Assembly: GCF_011604685.1 (NCBI RefSeq)
Contig: NZ_CP050063.1
Coordinates: 8,163,001 to 8,227,000 of the forward strand
DNA length: 64,000 bases
Reading direction: 5' to 3'
Source of the DNA: Spirosoma aureum
Lineage (GTDB): Bacteria; Bacteroidota; Bacteroidia; Cytophagales; Spirosomataceae
Part shown: piece by piece, positions 17,064-25,622 of the stretch
How the letters are laid out: every line of letters begins with the position of its first letter
Position numbering within the stretch: position 1 is the first letter of the stretch
Made by a program: the position numbers and the translations under genes
The notes under the pieces: generated by a model
Told to the model about the DNA's origin: nothing
The model's database searches: none
What the model saw: only the letters and a program-made list of their open reading frames with translations

Positions 17064-19475
17064 ATGTCAATTCGATTTCTCATTTTCTTCCTTTTCAACC
17101 TGACAAGTGCTTATTCAGGCTCAATCGATTTGTCGAAGGCGCGTATCGTCAACGTTGTTTCAGATAGGAAAGCCTTGCATAGAACTGTGGAAGTTCTTCA
17201 GGAGGAAGTTCGGAAACGGAGCGGGATTCAGCTCACCGTTACCACAAAACTGCCTGCCGATAATCTGCCGTTTATTGGTCTTGCGCTGGAAAGTGACTTA
17301 CCACAATTGCCTCAGCGTTTCCGAACCTTGCTTCAGGCCATGCCCGAAAGCAAAAATGAGGGCTTCAGACTAGTTGCGATCGAGTCGGCAAATGCGGTTC
17401 TGATTTTAGGGCACGATGCGCGGGGCTTACTCTACGGGGCCGGGCGGTTACTTCGTAAACTGGACATGCAACCGGGCAAACTGACTGTAGCCGGAAACCT
17501 GGCCATTGCCACCAGTCCCCGGTATTCCATTCGCGGGCACCAACTTGGTTATCGGCCTAAAACCAATGCCTATGATGCGTTTTCGGTGGCTCAATTTGAC
17601 CAGTACATTCGCGAGCTGGCCCTGTTCGGTGCCAATAGCATCGAGATTATGCCCCCGCGTACCGACGATGATTTCACCAGTCGCCACATGAAGCTTCCGG
17701 CCATCAAAATGATTGGTGAACAGTCGCGGATTTGTGCCGAATACGGACTGGATGTCTGGATGTGGTATCCGAATATGGGCCAGAACTATACGCATCCCGA
17801 TTCCATTCAGAAGGAGTTAGCTGAGCGACACGAAGTTTTTTCGTCCGTGCAGAAACTGGATGCCGTTTTTGTTCCGGGCGGTGATCCCGGCGAACTGGAA
17901 CCCGATGTGCTCTTTGCCTGGCTCGAAAAAGAAGCACAGGTTCTGCATAAATACCATCCGAAAGCCAAAATCTGGGTATCTCCGCAAGTTTTCCGACCGA
18001 CGCAACAGTGGTTCGATGCCTTCTACAAACATGTCAATAAGGGCTACAACTGGTTTGGTGGGGTAGTTTTCGGGCCGTGGGTCAAGATGCCGGTTCAGGA
18101 GATTCGTAAACGAGTCAACCCTTCTATTCCGATTCGCCATTATCCCGACATTACGCACAATTATGCCTCCCAATATCCGGTGCCGCACTGGGATCTGGCC
18201 TGGGCCATGACCCTCGGTCGGGAGTGCATCAACCCACGTCCGCACGACGAGAAAGCGATTCACAATGCACTCGATGAATTCGGAGCAGGCAGCATCAGCT
18301 ATTCGGAAGGCACCAACGACGACGTCAATAAGTTTGTCTGGAGCGATCAGGACTGGAACCCGGAAACGCCGGTCATTGAAACATTACGTGATTATGGGCG
18401 ACTTTTTATTGGGCCTACCTTCACCGAGTCCGTTGCGCAGGGACTTATTGCGCTGGAGCAGAACTGGCGGGGTAATTTGCTGACGAACGATGCTGTCGAG
18501 CGGACACTGATGCAATGGCAGGCACTGGAAAAATCCATTCCGCAATCGATACGACAAAATCCCCGTTTTCAGATGGCCCTGATCCGGGCATATTACGATG
18601 CCTACACACGCCGTCGGCTGCTGTACGAAACGGACCTGGAACAACAGGCACGCAATCAACTGGAAATGATTGAATCGGGAGGCTCGCTGGCAGCCATGCG
18701 GCAAGCGAACGTCATCCTCGAAAAAGCCTGGAAAGAACCCATTCTGCCCGCTTTTCGACAGAAATGCTTTGCTCTGGCCGATTCGCTCTACAAAAGTATT
18801 GGCGCACAATTGACGATTGAGCGACACGGAGCGATGTCGGGGCGGGGTAATTTTGTCGATAATATCGACATTCCGCTCAATGACTCACCCTGGCTTTTAT
18901 CGCAGCTTTTGCAGATTGGAAAATTGACGGATGAATCCGAACGAATCCAGAAAATTCGTGAGATGCTGCACCGTACTGATCCGGGACCAGGTGGTTTCTA
19001 CGACCATTTCGGCGCGCCCGAAAGCTGGCACCGAGTTGTTTCTGACATGAGTTGGGCGACCGATCCGGGCAGTTTGCAATCGCCCAGAATCGGGTTCGGC
19101 GTTGGTTTGGTAGGAGTCGAGTGGGTGGATGAAATTAAAGCAACGGGCTTCAAAGGGCAGATCACCCCACGGGCCTGGATGAAACAGGCGAAAACCCTCT
19201 ACGATCAACCCTTGAAAATCGCCTATACCGAACTTGATCCCAACGCTACCTATCAGCTTCGGATTGCCTACACCGGGCGTTTTCAGTCGCGCATGAAACT
19301 CATGACCGATGATGGTTCTATGGTCCATGATTTTATTCAAACGGGCCAGCAGCCCATCTATGAATTCGACGTACCGAAAGCCGCTCTGACTGATGGAGCC
19401 GTTACGTTCATCTGGACGTGCGGAGAAGGCGAACGCGGCTCACAGGTGACGGAGATATGGTTGGTCAGGAAATGA
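17064..19475 (+). CDS. Exported GH20/alpha-glucuronidase-like protein, copy 2 (uncharacterised family)
   Basis: 803 residues from ATG 17064; an upstream in-frame start overlaps the NagX-like gene and adds no conserved sequence. A signal peptide (FLIFFLFNLTSAYS) is followed by the GH20b-like domain (GHDARGLLYGAGRLLRKL) and a barrel-like core. It shares long blocks with 6412-8760: YSIRGHQLGYRPKTNAYDAF, FVPGGDPGELEP, YHPKAKIWVSPQ, RHYPDITHNYASQYP, TLGRECINPRPH, SYSEGTNDDVNKFVWS and RAYYDAYTRRRLLYE. The C-terminal beta domain is longer than in copy 1. It is probably periplasmic. Its place behind a NagX-like gene and near a GH20 gene suggests action on an N-acetylated or uronic-acid glycan. Activity unknown. 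Confidence 0.65.
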   Translation: MSIRFLIFFLFNLTSAYSGSIDLSKARIVNVVSDRKALHRTVEVLQEEVRKRSGIQLTVTTKLPADNLPFIGLALESDLPQLPQRFRTLLQAMPESKNEGFRLVAIESANAVLILGHDARGLLYGAGRLLRKLDMQPGKLTVAGNLAIATSPRYSIRGHQLGYRPKTNAYDAFSVAQFDQYIRELALFGANSIEIMPPRTDDDFTSRHMKLPAIKMIGEQSRICAEYGLDVWMWYPNMGQNYTHPDSIQKELAERHEVFSSVQKLDAVFVPGGDPGELEPDVLFAWLEKEAQVLHKYHPKAKIWVSPQVFRPTQQWFDAFYKHVNKGYNWFGGVVFGPWVKMPVQEIRKRVNPSIPIRHYPDITHNYASQYPVPHWDLAWAMTLGRECINPRPHDEKAIHNALDEFGAGSISYSEGTNDDVNKFVWSDQDWNPETPVIETLRDYGRLFIGPTFTESVAQGLIALEQNWRGNLLTNDAVERTLMQWQALEKSIPQSIRQNPRFQMALIRAYYDAYTRRRLLYETDLEQQARNQLEMIESGGSLAAMRQANVILEKAWKEPILPAFRQKCFALADSLYKSIGAQLTIERHGAMSGRGNFVDNIDIPLNDSPWLLSQLLQIGKLTDESERIQKIREMLHRTDPGPGGFYDHFGAPESWHRVVSDMSWATDPGSLQSPRIGFGVGLVGVEWVDEIKATGFKGQITPRAWMKQAKTLYDQPLKIAYTELDPNATYQLRIAYTGRFQSRMKLMTDDGSMVHDFIQTGQQPIYEFDVPKAALTDGAVTFIWTCGEGERGSQVTEIWLVRK

Positions 19476-19623
19476 TGGAAAGGGGGAAGAAGAGACAGGC
19501 CTGATGTTCTTTTACTCTGGCTATTTGGCAGAATATAAATATAGGACTTTGGCTTAGCGGTCCGCCCAAACGTAGCAATCAGAAGTGCTGCCTGTCCGAC
19601 GAAACGTGGCACTACGACTCTAA

Positions 19624-19878
19624 TTAACGAACAGTATCCCTGCGGCTTATTTCCGTCTGGATGCTCTTCAGGTTTTTTGAATATCTGGAGCCAATTATCA
19701 GAGAAAAAATTAGCAAAATAATAGGAAGGACAAACCCTTTATGTGTAGCCGAATAAACCGCAATACCAACGATAATTCCGATGATCACAGCAGTTGTAAT
19801 TTTTTGTGATTTCAATTTTTTTTCTTCTGACACTAATTCCTCAAGTGTCATTTTAGAGTAGTCTTTACTTGAAAACAT
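19624..19878 (-). CDS. Small two-helix membrane protein of unknown function
   Basis: 84 residues if it starts at the ATG at 19878 (MFSSKDYSKMTLEELVSEEK); another in-frame ATG at 19932 would give 102. A charged N-terminal helix precedes two hydrophobic segments (TAVIIGIIVGIAVYS and FVLPIILLIFSLIIG), and a charged tail (NLKSIQTEISRRD) follows. Such a layout is common among small conserved Bacteroidota membrane proteins of unknown role. It is isolated, with spacers on both sides. Confidence 0.6.
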   Translation of the reverse strand: MFSSKDYSKMTLEELVSEEKKLKSQKITTAVIIGIIVGIAVYSATHKGFVLPIILLIFSLIIGSRYSKNLKSIQTEISRRDTVR

Positions 19879-19932
19879 AATACTGTCAACGTTAAGAAAA
19901 TCCTGGAACTTTGGGGCGGCACTGACTGTCAT

Positions 19933-20288
19933 TTATTTACATTGTCGCCCGAAATTGGGTAATTCTGACTCTGGCAAAGAAATCTCATTTGCAGTAGAAT
20001 GACAAATCATACTAGTATTTCCTTCGCCCATCGCCTAATTTGTAGTGTCTCGTTAAAGGCCTGCTCCGGCAGCTTGGCCATTTTGCATACATGTTCTTTC
20101 GTCTCAAGGAGAAGCGTTTACTGAGACGAAAATAGATAACCCAGTACTCTAAATTATATATTCATTTGCTTACCGAATTGTACAGTGGAGTAGAAATAGT
20201 GAAAGTCTATTTTATATAAGTATTGGACACTGTTTTCTATCGAAACAGGGTTTTAAATCGATCATTTTATCACTTAAATTAATTGATT
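19933..20288. other. Intergenic region without a gene; one hairpin
   Basis: No convincing coding sequence on either strand. A 10-bp perfect inverted repeat, TTTCGTCTCA at 20097-20106 and TGAGACGAAA at 20122-20131, could form a hairpin, but neither side has a T-tract, so a terminator is not clear. The last 80 bases before the EthD gene are AT-rich and probably hold its promoter. Confidence 0.4.
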
Positions 20289-20696
20289 ATGAAATTCATC
20301 CTAATCGGAACGTTTTTACTTTCAACTATTTGTTTTGCTGCATTTAGTCAAGAAAAGCACAACACGGCTGTTCCTGAAAAAGGCTTAACTAAAGTATCTA
20401 TCATGTACCCTTATGCCGAAAATAAAACCTTTAATATAGAGTACTATGAAACCAAGCACATGCCTATGGTAGCAGGTTTTTTAGGGTCAAATTTGGTTAA
20501 ATACACCATTGAAAAAGGAGTTGCCAGTGGTATCCCAAACCAACCACTGCCTTTTATGGCGATTGGCACATTCTACGTAAAAAGTCTTAGTGACTATCAA
20601 GCGGCTATTGGGCCAAACAGAGAGGCCATACGTGCAGATTTTCCAAATTACACGAATATCACCCCCGTCATTTTGGTAAGTGAGGTGGTAAAGTAA
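20289..20696 (+). CDS. Exported EthD-like (dimeric ferredoxin-like fold) protein
   Basis: 135 residues from ATG 20289. A signal peptide (FILIGTFLLSTICFAAFSQ) precedes an EthD domain: KVSIMYPYAENKTFNIEYYE with KHMPMVAGFLG, the His-Met-Pro motif of the family, and a C-terminal YTNITPVILVSEV strand. EthD-type proteins are small dimeric alpha/beta-barrel proteins linked to degradation of ethers or aromatics. An exported form is less usual and the ligand is unknown. AT-rich upstream DNA and slightly lower GC than the neighbours suggest a separately acquired gene. Confidence 0.78.
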   Translation: MKFILIGTFLLSTICFAAFSQEKHNTAVPEKGLTKVSIMYPYAENKTFNIEYYETKHMPMVAGFLGSNLVKYTIEKGVASGIPNQPLPFMAIGTFYVKSLSDYQAAIGPNREAIRADFPNYTNITPVILVSEVVK

Positions 20697-20835
20697 ACAA
20701 GGGTGTAGCTAGAAAAGGTAACGCAACGGCAAACCGCAAAAATTGTCAGGACCTAGCTGTAGCTCTACAACTCTAGCCTCTGTTTATGTATATCCAATTG
20801 TAAAGTGTTTGCTCAATAGCACGATATGAGTGTGA

Positions 20836-21184
20836 CTGTTGCACAACTCTATCAATGCCTAAAACCTGGGGATAGGTTGATTTTTTGTATTTTCAGCTAT
20901 GCAAGGCAGAAAAGTCGACCGCGAAAAACTCATCACCTCGTTTCAGCTTTCCAGCTGTATCCCCAAGCGAAACCGCTCCGCTCCAGCGGCCTGGTTACCC
21001 GTTGGCTGAAGGAGACGCTTGACCTGACTCTTCTGTACAACATACCAAAAAATGCTATGGCTCAGGGGCAATCCATCGATTGACCCAGTGGTAGCCTTCG
21101 CGTTTAGGCTCAGCGGGAGAATACACTCCTGTTTAAATAATCAGAAAACTGGAAAGCGTTGCATCTAAAGGAGTTGTGCGACAG
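20836..21184 (+). mobile_element. Internally deleted relic of an IS1182-family-like element
   Basis: Two imperfect terminal inverted repeats bound this 349-bp segment: CTGTTGCACAACTCTATC at 20836-20853 and, on the other strand, CTGTCGCACAACTCCTTTAG read leftward from 21184. Between them is only the start of a transposase gene, with the rest deleted. The ends plus residual coding sequence support a decayed, non-autonomous insertion sequence. Target-site duplications were not identified. Confidence 0.55.
20899..21110 (+). pseudogene. Broken N-terminus of an IS1182-type transposase
   Basis: From ATG 20899 the reading starts MQGRKVDREKLITSFQLSS, like the N-termini of IS1182/DUF772 transposases. 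It then shifts frame to RWLKETLDLTLLYN and shifts back to GNPSIDPVVAF, which matches the family's G-x-x-SIDPVVFFKL motif. At least two frameshifts and a missing catalytic DDE region make it inactive. It lies inside the terminal repeats of the relic at 20836-21184. Confidence 0.55.
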
Positions 21185-21266
21185 AATTAGACAGGGTATC
21201 TAAATAAATGTTTCAGAAATCATTAAGATACATTCTCAGGTGAATGTATCTTAATCACCAGCTTCA

Positions 21267-22064
21267 CTACAGCCACCCAAAACGCTCCAATAGACGGTCT
21301 TTTTGCTGACGTGATACGGGAATATTGCTACCATTACTCAGTACTAAATACGTTCCCTCTCCTTTGACCAGTCGTTTGATGTGGGCGAGGTTAACAATAT
21401 ATTGCCGGTGAACCCGTAGGAAATTACGGTTTTCGAGCAGTTCCTGAACATCACCCAATGTTTTGGACACCAGATATTTCTCGCCATTGTCCAGCACAAA
21501 ATTGGTGTAGTTGCTGTCCGACTCGGCATATAGAATCTGGTCTGTATCGACAAAGGCGAGTCCATTCGCATGGGGAAGGGCGAGCCTGGAGGGCTTAGTA
21601 GAACGAGGAACGCCTGATTCACCTACTGGTGGATAATAGGCTCGCAGCAACTCCAGTTGTTCCGTTAGGATGTGAGTAGGTATTGGCCAGCCAGGGGTAC
21701 TTCGCTGGACAATCTGTTCGGCTCGACCAATGGACTTCACTAAATCAATTGTATCAACAGGTTTCAGCAGATAATCTAAGGCGGCAAACCGAAATGCCTG
21801 CACCGCATACTGATTGTAGGCCGTTACGAAGATGACCTGAAAGGAAAGTTCGCCCAATTGTTCCAGCAATTGAAACCCATTCAGCATCGGCATCTCGATA
21901 TCCAGAAATACCAGTGAAGGCTGAAGAGAACGCAAGGCAAGTAGCGCAGATGGGCTGTCGGTAAATTGCCCGACAAGCTCAATTTGTGGGCAATGACGTG
22001 CCAGTTGCATAGCCAGTAACTCAACATTGTCGGGTTCATCGTCGATGATAACGGTGCGAAGCAT
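21267..22064 (-). CDS. LytTR-family response regulator
   Basis: 265 residues from ATG 22064 (MLRTVIIDDEP); an upstream in-frame start would translate the GAGCGAATGAGTGA repeat into Ser/Leu-rich sequence. The receiver has D8-D9, phospho-acceptor D55 in LVFLDIEMP, VTAYNQYAV and Lys in LLKPVDTID. After a variable linker a LytTR DNA-binding domain follows (LALPHANGLAFVDTDQILYA, FLRVHRQYIVNLAHIKRL). It should be phosphorylated by the kinase encoded directly upstream (22141-23955) and bind target promoters as a dimer. Regulon unknown. Confidence 0.9.
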   Translation of the reverse strand: MLRTVIIDDEPDNVELLAMQLARHCPQIELVGQFTDSPSALLALRSLQPSLVFLDIEMPMLNGFQLLEQLGELSFQVIFVTAYNQYAVQAFRFAALDYLLKPVDTIDLVKSIGRAEQIVQRSTPGWPIPTHILTEQLELLRAYYPPVGESGVPRSTKPSRLALPHANGLAFVDTDQILYAESDSNYTNFVLDNGEKYLVSKTLGDVQELLENRNFLRVHRQYIVNLAHIKRLVKGEGTYLVLSNGSNIPVSRQQKDRLLERFGWL

Positions 22065-22068
22065 AGAT

Positions 22069-22142
22069 AAAGAGCGAATGAGTGAATTGAGCGAATGAGT
22101 GAGTGACCGGATGGCTTTCGCCCTTTCACTCAATCACTCTTT
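22069..22142. repeat. Imperfect inverted repeat of the GAGCGAATGAGTGAA type
   Basis: AAAGAGCGAATGAGTGAA (22069-22086) pairs with 22125-22142 with three mismatches, and the interior holds further GAGCGAATGAGTGA copies. It fills the space between the kinase stop codon and the regulator ATG. The same kind of element, in the same kind of place, is at 10974-11056. Confidence 0.7.
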
Positions 22143-23955
22143 AAACGGGAATATCCAGCACAACCTTCGTTCCCAAGGGTTCACCATCGGGAGCCACCAG
22201 GTCAACTACCTGCGTCTGAGTCTGGATGTTATACAGTTGGTTAAGCATCCGAATGCGATCGGCCGTTACCTGCATACCAAATGACTTATGCAGGCCCGCT
22301 GACTTACTTTTCAGTGCCTTGGCCCGTTCCCGGCCAATTCCATCATCGGTAATTTCGATGTGCAACAAGCGGTCTTCCGATTGGTGGACATCGACCTGCA
22401 CGAAGCCTCCTTCAGGCTTGTGCATCAACCCATGCCAGATGGCATTTTCCACGTATGGCTGCAAGAGTAAAGGCGGAATCTGTACATATTGCTGGTCAAT
22501 TTCGGGCGATACGTGAATCATGAACTGCACTTTCTGTTTGAAGCGCATGGCTTCCAGCTCGATATAAAGTTGCAAGGCTTCCAGCTCATTCTGAAGCGTA
22601 ACCCGCTCCGAACGGGAGTTTTCCAGGACTAACCGAATCAGCCGAGCGAACTTGGTCAGATAGTCGGAAGCTTTGTCGGCTTTGTTCTGGAGCGTATACA
22701 ATTTGATCGAATTAAGGCAATTGAAGATGAAGTGCGGATTCATCTGTGCCCGCAGGGTCGTCATCTCGGTGTCAGCTAGTTTTTGCTCAAACTCGGTTTC
22801 GAGTTGGCGGATGTTCTGCGCTTCGAGTTGGCGATTCTGCCGATTGGCTCGATACAGAAAAAAAGCGACCAGTAGGGCAACAGCCAATAGGACCAGCAAT
22901 GCATACAATCGCAGTTTATTCTGGTAAGCCAATTCAGCCGCTTCTAATCGTCGTTGGGTAGCGGCTTCCCGCTCCCGATCCTCATAGGCGGCTTTTTCCA
23001 CTTGTCTTACTTTTTCCTGGTTGTTGAGACTGTCTCTGGTAGCCGATGCCAGGAGATGGTAATGGAGCGCTTCGGCTGGGTTTGACGTTTTATATAGCTC
23101 AAAAAGTAAGGAAGCCGTTTGGATAATGTAGATGGTTTCATTACGTTCCAGCTGAATGTCCAGTGATTTTTTGGCGTAATACCGGGCCGAATCGAGCTGC
23201 TGTCGATCCCGAAAAATCATGGCCAGACCTTGATACGCTTGCCCATTGGGTTTGCTGACTGCGGCCTTAATCGCTCGTCGGAAATAGCGTATAGCCAGAT
23301 CAGGTTGCTTCTTTTTATAATACACCTTCCCAAACTGAACGTCATATATACTACTGAGTGAGCTGAAGGGGATATTGTTTTTTTGTTCCTGATAGTAGCC
23401 TTTTTTCAGGTAGAATAAGGCGGAGTCCAATATGTTCCAATTTGCGTAAAATTGTCCCAGTACTCTCGATATGGGCACGATTCTTTCGGGTATCTGGGCT
23501 TTTTCGACCATTTGTCTACCCATCGTATAATAATACTGGGCTTGATGAAAATCGAATTTGTTGTAGGCATAGGCCAAAAAGAGGATAGCGCCCAACTGCC
23601 CTTGTTTGTCATTTTGCTTTTCAGCAAGCAGTTTGGTCTCCATCAGAATCGGGATGGCCTTATAGTAATCCAATTCGACCATCGTGAACCCAAGGGCATT
23701 CCCACATAGGATAGTTCCTCTGTTGAAGTGAATCTGTTTTGCCAGATCGAAGCCCCGTTGACCGTAGTCGATCGAAGCCTTTTTAGAAGGCGCATTCCTC
23801 ATCAATTGCTCATAAATCAGTACGCGCATGGTATCGCTTTTGGCCTGAGCAAGCTCCCGGTGCAGGCTGTCATGGTCTCTAACCCGGAGATCCGATTGTG
23901 CCGAGAGTGGATAGGTACAAAACGAGAGAAAAAGCCAGAATAGACCGTATTTCAT
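22141..23955 (-). CDS. TPR-containing LytS-type sensor histidine kinase
   Basis: 604 residues. A signal peptide (about 1-20, ending PLSAQ) leads into a periplasmic region of tetratricopeptide-like helices (about 40-310). A coiled segment, one membrane helix (about 349-368), and a cytoplasmic His_kinase domain with MNPHFIFNCLNSIKL (His408) follow, then a HATPase lobe with LLQPYVENAIWHG and DDGIGRERA. This architecture is common in Bacteroidota. The TPR region probably senses a periplasmic protein or peptide. The partner regulator gene lies 76 bp downstream, separated by an inverted repeat that may tune its expression. Confidence 0.9.
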   Translation of the reverse strand: MKYGLFWLFLSFCTYPLSAQSDLRVRDHDSLHRELAQAKSDTMRVLIYEQLMRNAPSKKASIDYGQRGFDLAKQIHFNRGTILCGNALGFTMVELDYYKAIPILMETKLLAEKQNDKQGQLGAILFLAYAYNKFDFHQAQYYYTMGRQMVEKAQIPERIVPISRVLGQFYANWNILDSALFYLKKGYYQEQKNNIPFSSLSSIYDVQFGKVYYKKKQPDLAIRYFRRAIKAAVSKPNGQAYQGLAMIFRDRQQLDSARYYAKKSLDIQLERNETIYIIQTASLLFELYKTSNPAEALHYHLLASATRDSLNNQEKVRQVEKAAYEDREREAATQRRLEAAELAYQNKLRLYALLVLLAVALLVAFFLYRANRQNRQLEAQNIRQLETEFEQKLADTEMTTLRAQMNPHFIFNCLNSIKLYTLQNKADKASDYLTKFARLIRLVLENSRSERVTLQNELEALQLYIELEAMRFKQKVQFMIHVSPEIDQQYVQIPPLLLQPYVENAIWHGLMHKPEGGFVQVDVHQSEDRLLHIEITDDGIGRERAKALKSKSAGLHKSFGMQVTADRIRMLNQLYNIQTQTQVVDLVAPDGEPLGTKVVLDIPV

Positions 23956-24247
23956 GCGGAGTCAGGAATGCAATTGTTAGACAAGTTACTGATAAACAGT
24001 ATTACTATTCATCTCATACAGGACGAATAGCCTTCTCTTTCGCGTAAGTGGTCACTTTTTTTGAGTAAGCAAATTCGTTGGCCGTTTAAAGGCCTTGTTC
24101 AAAAATTTCGGCGACTTACGCGAAATTCTTCACTACTAATCCTGTCGCATTTTCGGAGACTAATAACCCCTGTTACGTTTGAACCAGTCAATCGGCCAGT
24201 AACGACAACCTGGTTGATTAGTTCACAAAACCCAGTTCCACTTTATC

Positions 24248-24973
24248 ATGAAAAAGGTACTCATTTCGCTGATCACCCTTGGTTTTACGCTAATGGTATC
24301 CATTGCCAAAACGTCCGCTACATCTTCCGACCGCATCGGCCAGCCAAATCCGTATTACCAACGTACCCGATCCGATTCAAGCCAGGGTTATTGGAAACTA
24401 TATACAGATTACAACACCAGGTCAACCCGCGTTAGCTTTTATTCGGGTCATGATGTGCTGCTTTACCAGGAAAAGATTAAAGATCGGTATATCAAACTAT
24501 CGAAACGAACCATTCGTCAGTTTGACAACCTGCTGAGCCGATTAGTAGATCGTAATCTGGTTAGCAGTCGGGTGAAATCGTACGACATTCTCAACAGTAA
24601 CCAGTGGAATGCAATTCCACAACGAATCCCGTCATCCTTCACGGAGGAGGCCATCCTTCCGGTTCCAGCAACCTCAATGATGACAACTATCAATCTGGAG
24701 GTTGTTAGCGGTAGCCAGGTAAAACTCTCGTATATAAATCCTGCCAGTGAGCGACTACTGATAACCCTGGCTAACGATTCCTTTCAGTTTTTTTATAAAA
24801 AACAGAGTAAGATAAAAGAATACGCCGGACTCTTAAACGTAAGCCATCTGCCCACTGGAATGTATCGTCTCGAAGTTGATGGCGAGAAGAAGATTGCCCA
24901 ATATCAGTTGATTATCGACCAGGATAAGCGAAGTATTAAGGTGAATACGCTTCGGAATCAGTTCAATCCATAA
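24248..24973 (+). CDS. Exported protein of unknown function with a C-terminal beta module
   Basis: 241 residues with a signal peptide (about 1-22). The middle is polar and Tyr/Ser/Arg-rich with no recognised domain. Residues about 155-241 look like a beta-sandwich module close in style to the type IX secretion sorting domain (ASERLLITLANDSFQFFYKK, LPTGMYRLEVDGEKKIAQYQ), but the classical LPTGIYxLxI...KxVVxK end is not clear. Its leader just before the ATG resembles that of the next gene (25033). Function unknown. Confidence 0.6.
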   Translation: MKKVLISLITLGFTLMVSIAKTSATSSDRIGQPNPYYQRTRSDSSQGYWKLYTDYNTRSTRVSFYSGHDVLLYQEKIKDRYIKLSKRTIRQFDNLLSRLVDRNLVSSRVKSYDILNSNQWNAIPQRIPSSFTEEAILPVPATSMMTTINLEVVSGSQVKLSYINPASERLLITLANDSFQFFYKKQSKIKEYAGLLNVSHLPTGMYRLEVDGEKKIAQYQLIIDQDKRSIKVNTLRNQFNP

Positions 24974-25032
24974 GCCACTAAACGATAACCCAAATTCTCA
25001 ACTCATTTCACAAAACCAATCTCCATTATCTC

Positions 25033-25476
25033 ATGAAAACGCTACTTCTTTCGCTCGTTTTAATTGGGTCAGCATTAACTAACTCAGTTGCTCAATCAGA
25101 CGAAGCCGCTATTAAAAACAGCATCGAGGCCGAAAAAATAGCATCCGACGCGGCTGATTACAAAACGTATAAGAGTTACTGGGCCAACGTTCCTTACGCA
25201 TCTTTTTTAATTTTTGGCGAGCAGGTCTATGGCGATTCACTCTGGCAGCTAATGGATAAGGTTTGGGCTACTCGAAAGCCAGCCAAAGTCAATACGATAC
25301 GCACCCATTGGAACATTCGCATGAAGGGCGAAGCGGCCTATGTCACCTTCAGTCAGCGCGCCGAAAACCAGGAGACTAAAGTTATTTTAGAAAGCGCTGA
25401 AGCTCGCTACCTGGAAAAAATAGCTGGCCAATGGAAAATTGTCAGCGTGGTCGCCATGTTCAAACCGTCGAGATGA
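25033..25476 (+). CDS. Exported SnoaL/NTF2-like (DUF4440-type) small protein
   Basis: 147 residues with a signal peptide ending TNSVAQS (about residue 22). The rest has the NTF2-like pattern of an N-terminal helix with AAIKNSIEAEKIASDAADYK, a middle region PYASFLIFGEQVYG, and C-terminal sheets (HWNIRMKGEAAYVTFSQRAE, ARYLEKIAGQWKIVSVVAMF) that form a cone-shaped ligand pocket. Members include small hydrolases and binding proteins of unknown ligand. It follows 24248-24973 after 59 bp on the same strand and may share its transcript. Confidence 0.65.
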   Translation: MKTLLLSLVLIGSALTNSVAQSDEAAIKNSIEAEKIASDAADYKTYKSYWANVPYASFLIFGEQVYGDSLWQLMDKVWATRKPAKVNTIRTHWNIRMKGEAAYVTFSQRAENQETKVILESAEARYLEKIAGQWKIVSVVAMFKPSR

Positions 25477-25622
25477 GTGGCAATCAACCACATTAATCGT
25501 AATATTCACTAAACCAATCAACTCCGATGGAACGTAGAAATTTACTGGCTAGCCGTATTCACTTTATAACAGACTTTGCTTACTAGTCTCATTTAACGCT
25601 CATTTATAAGCCGAAAGAGGTT

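Noticed and set aside
20826..21083. 85-codon open frame on the plus strand
   Set aside because: It overlaps the IS relic, and only the short RWLKETLDLTLLY segment is transposase-like; the family's other motifs are in another frame.
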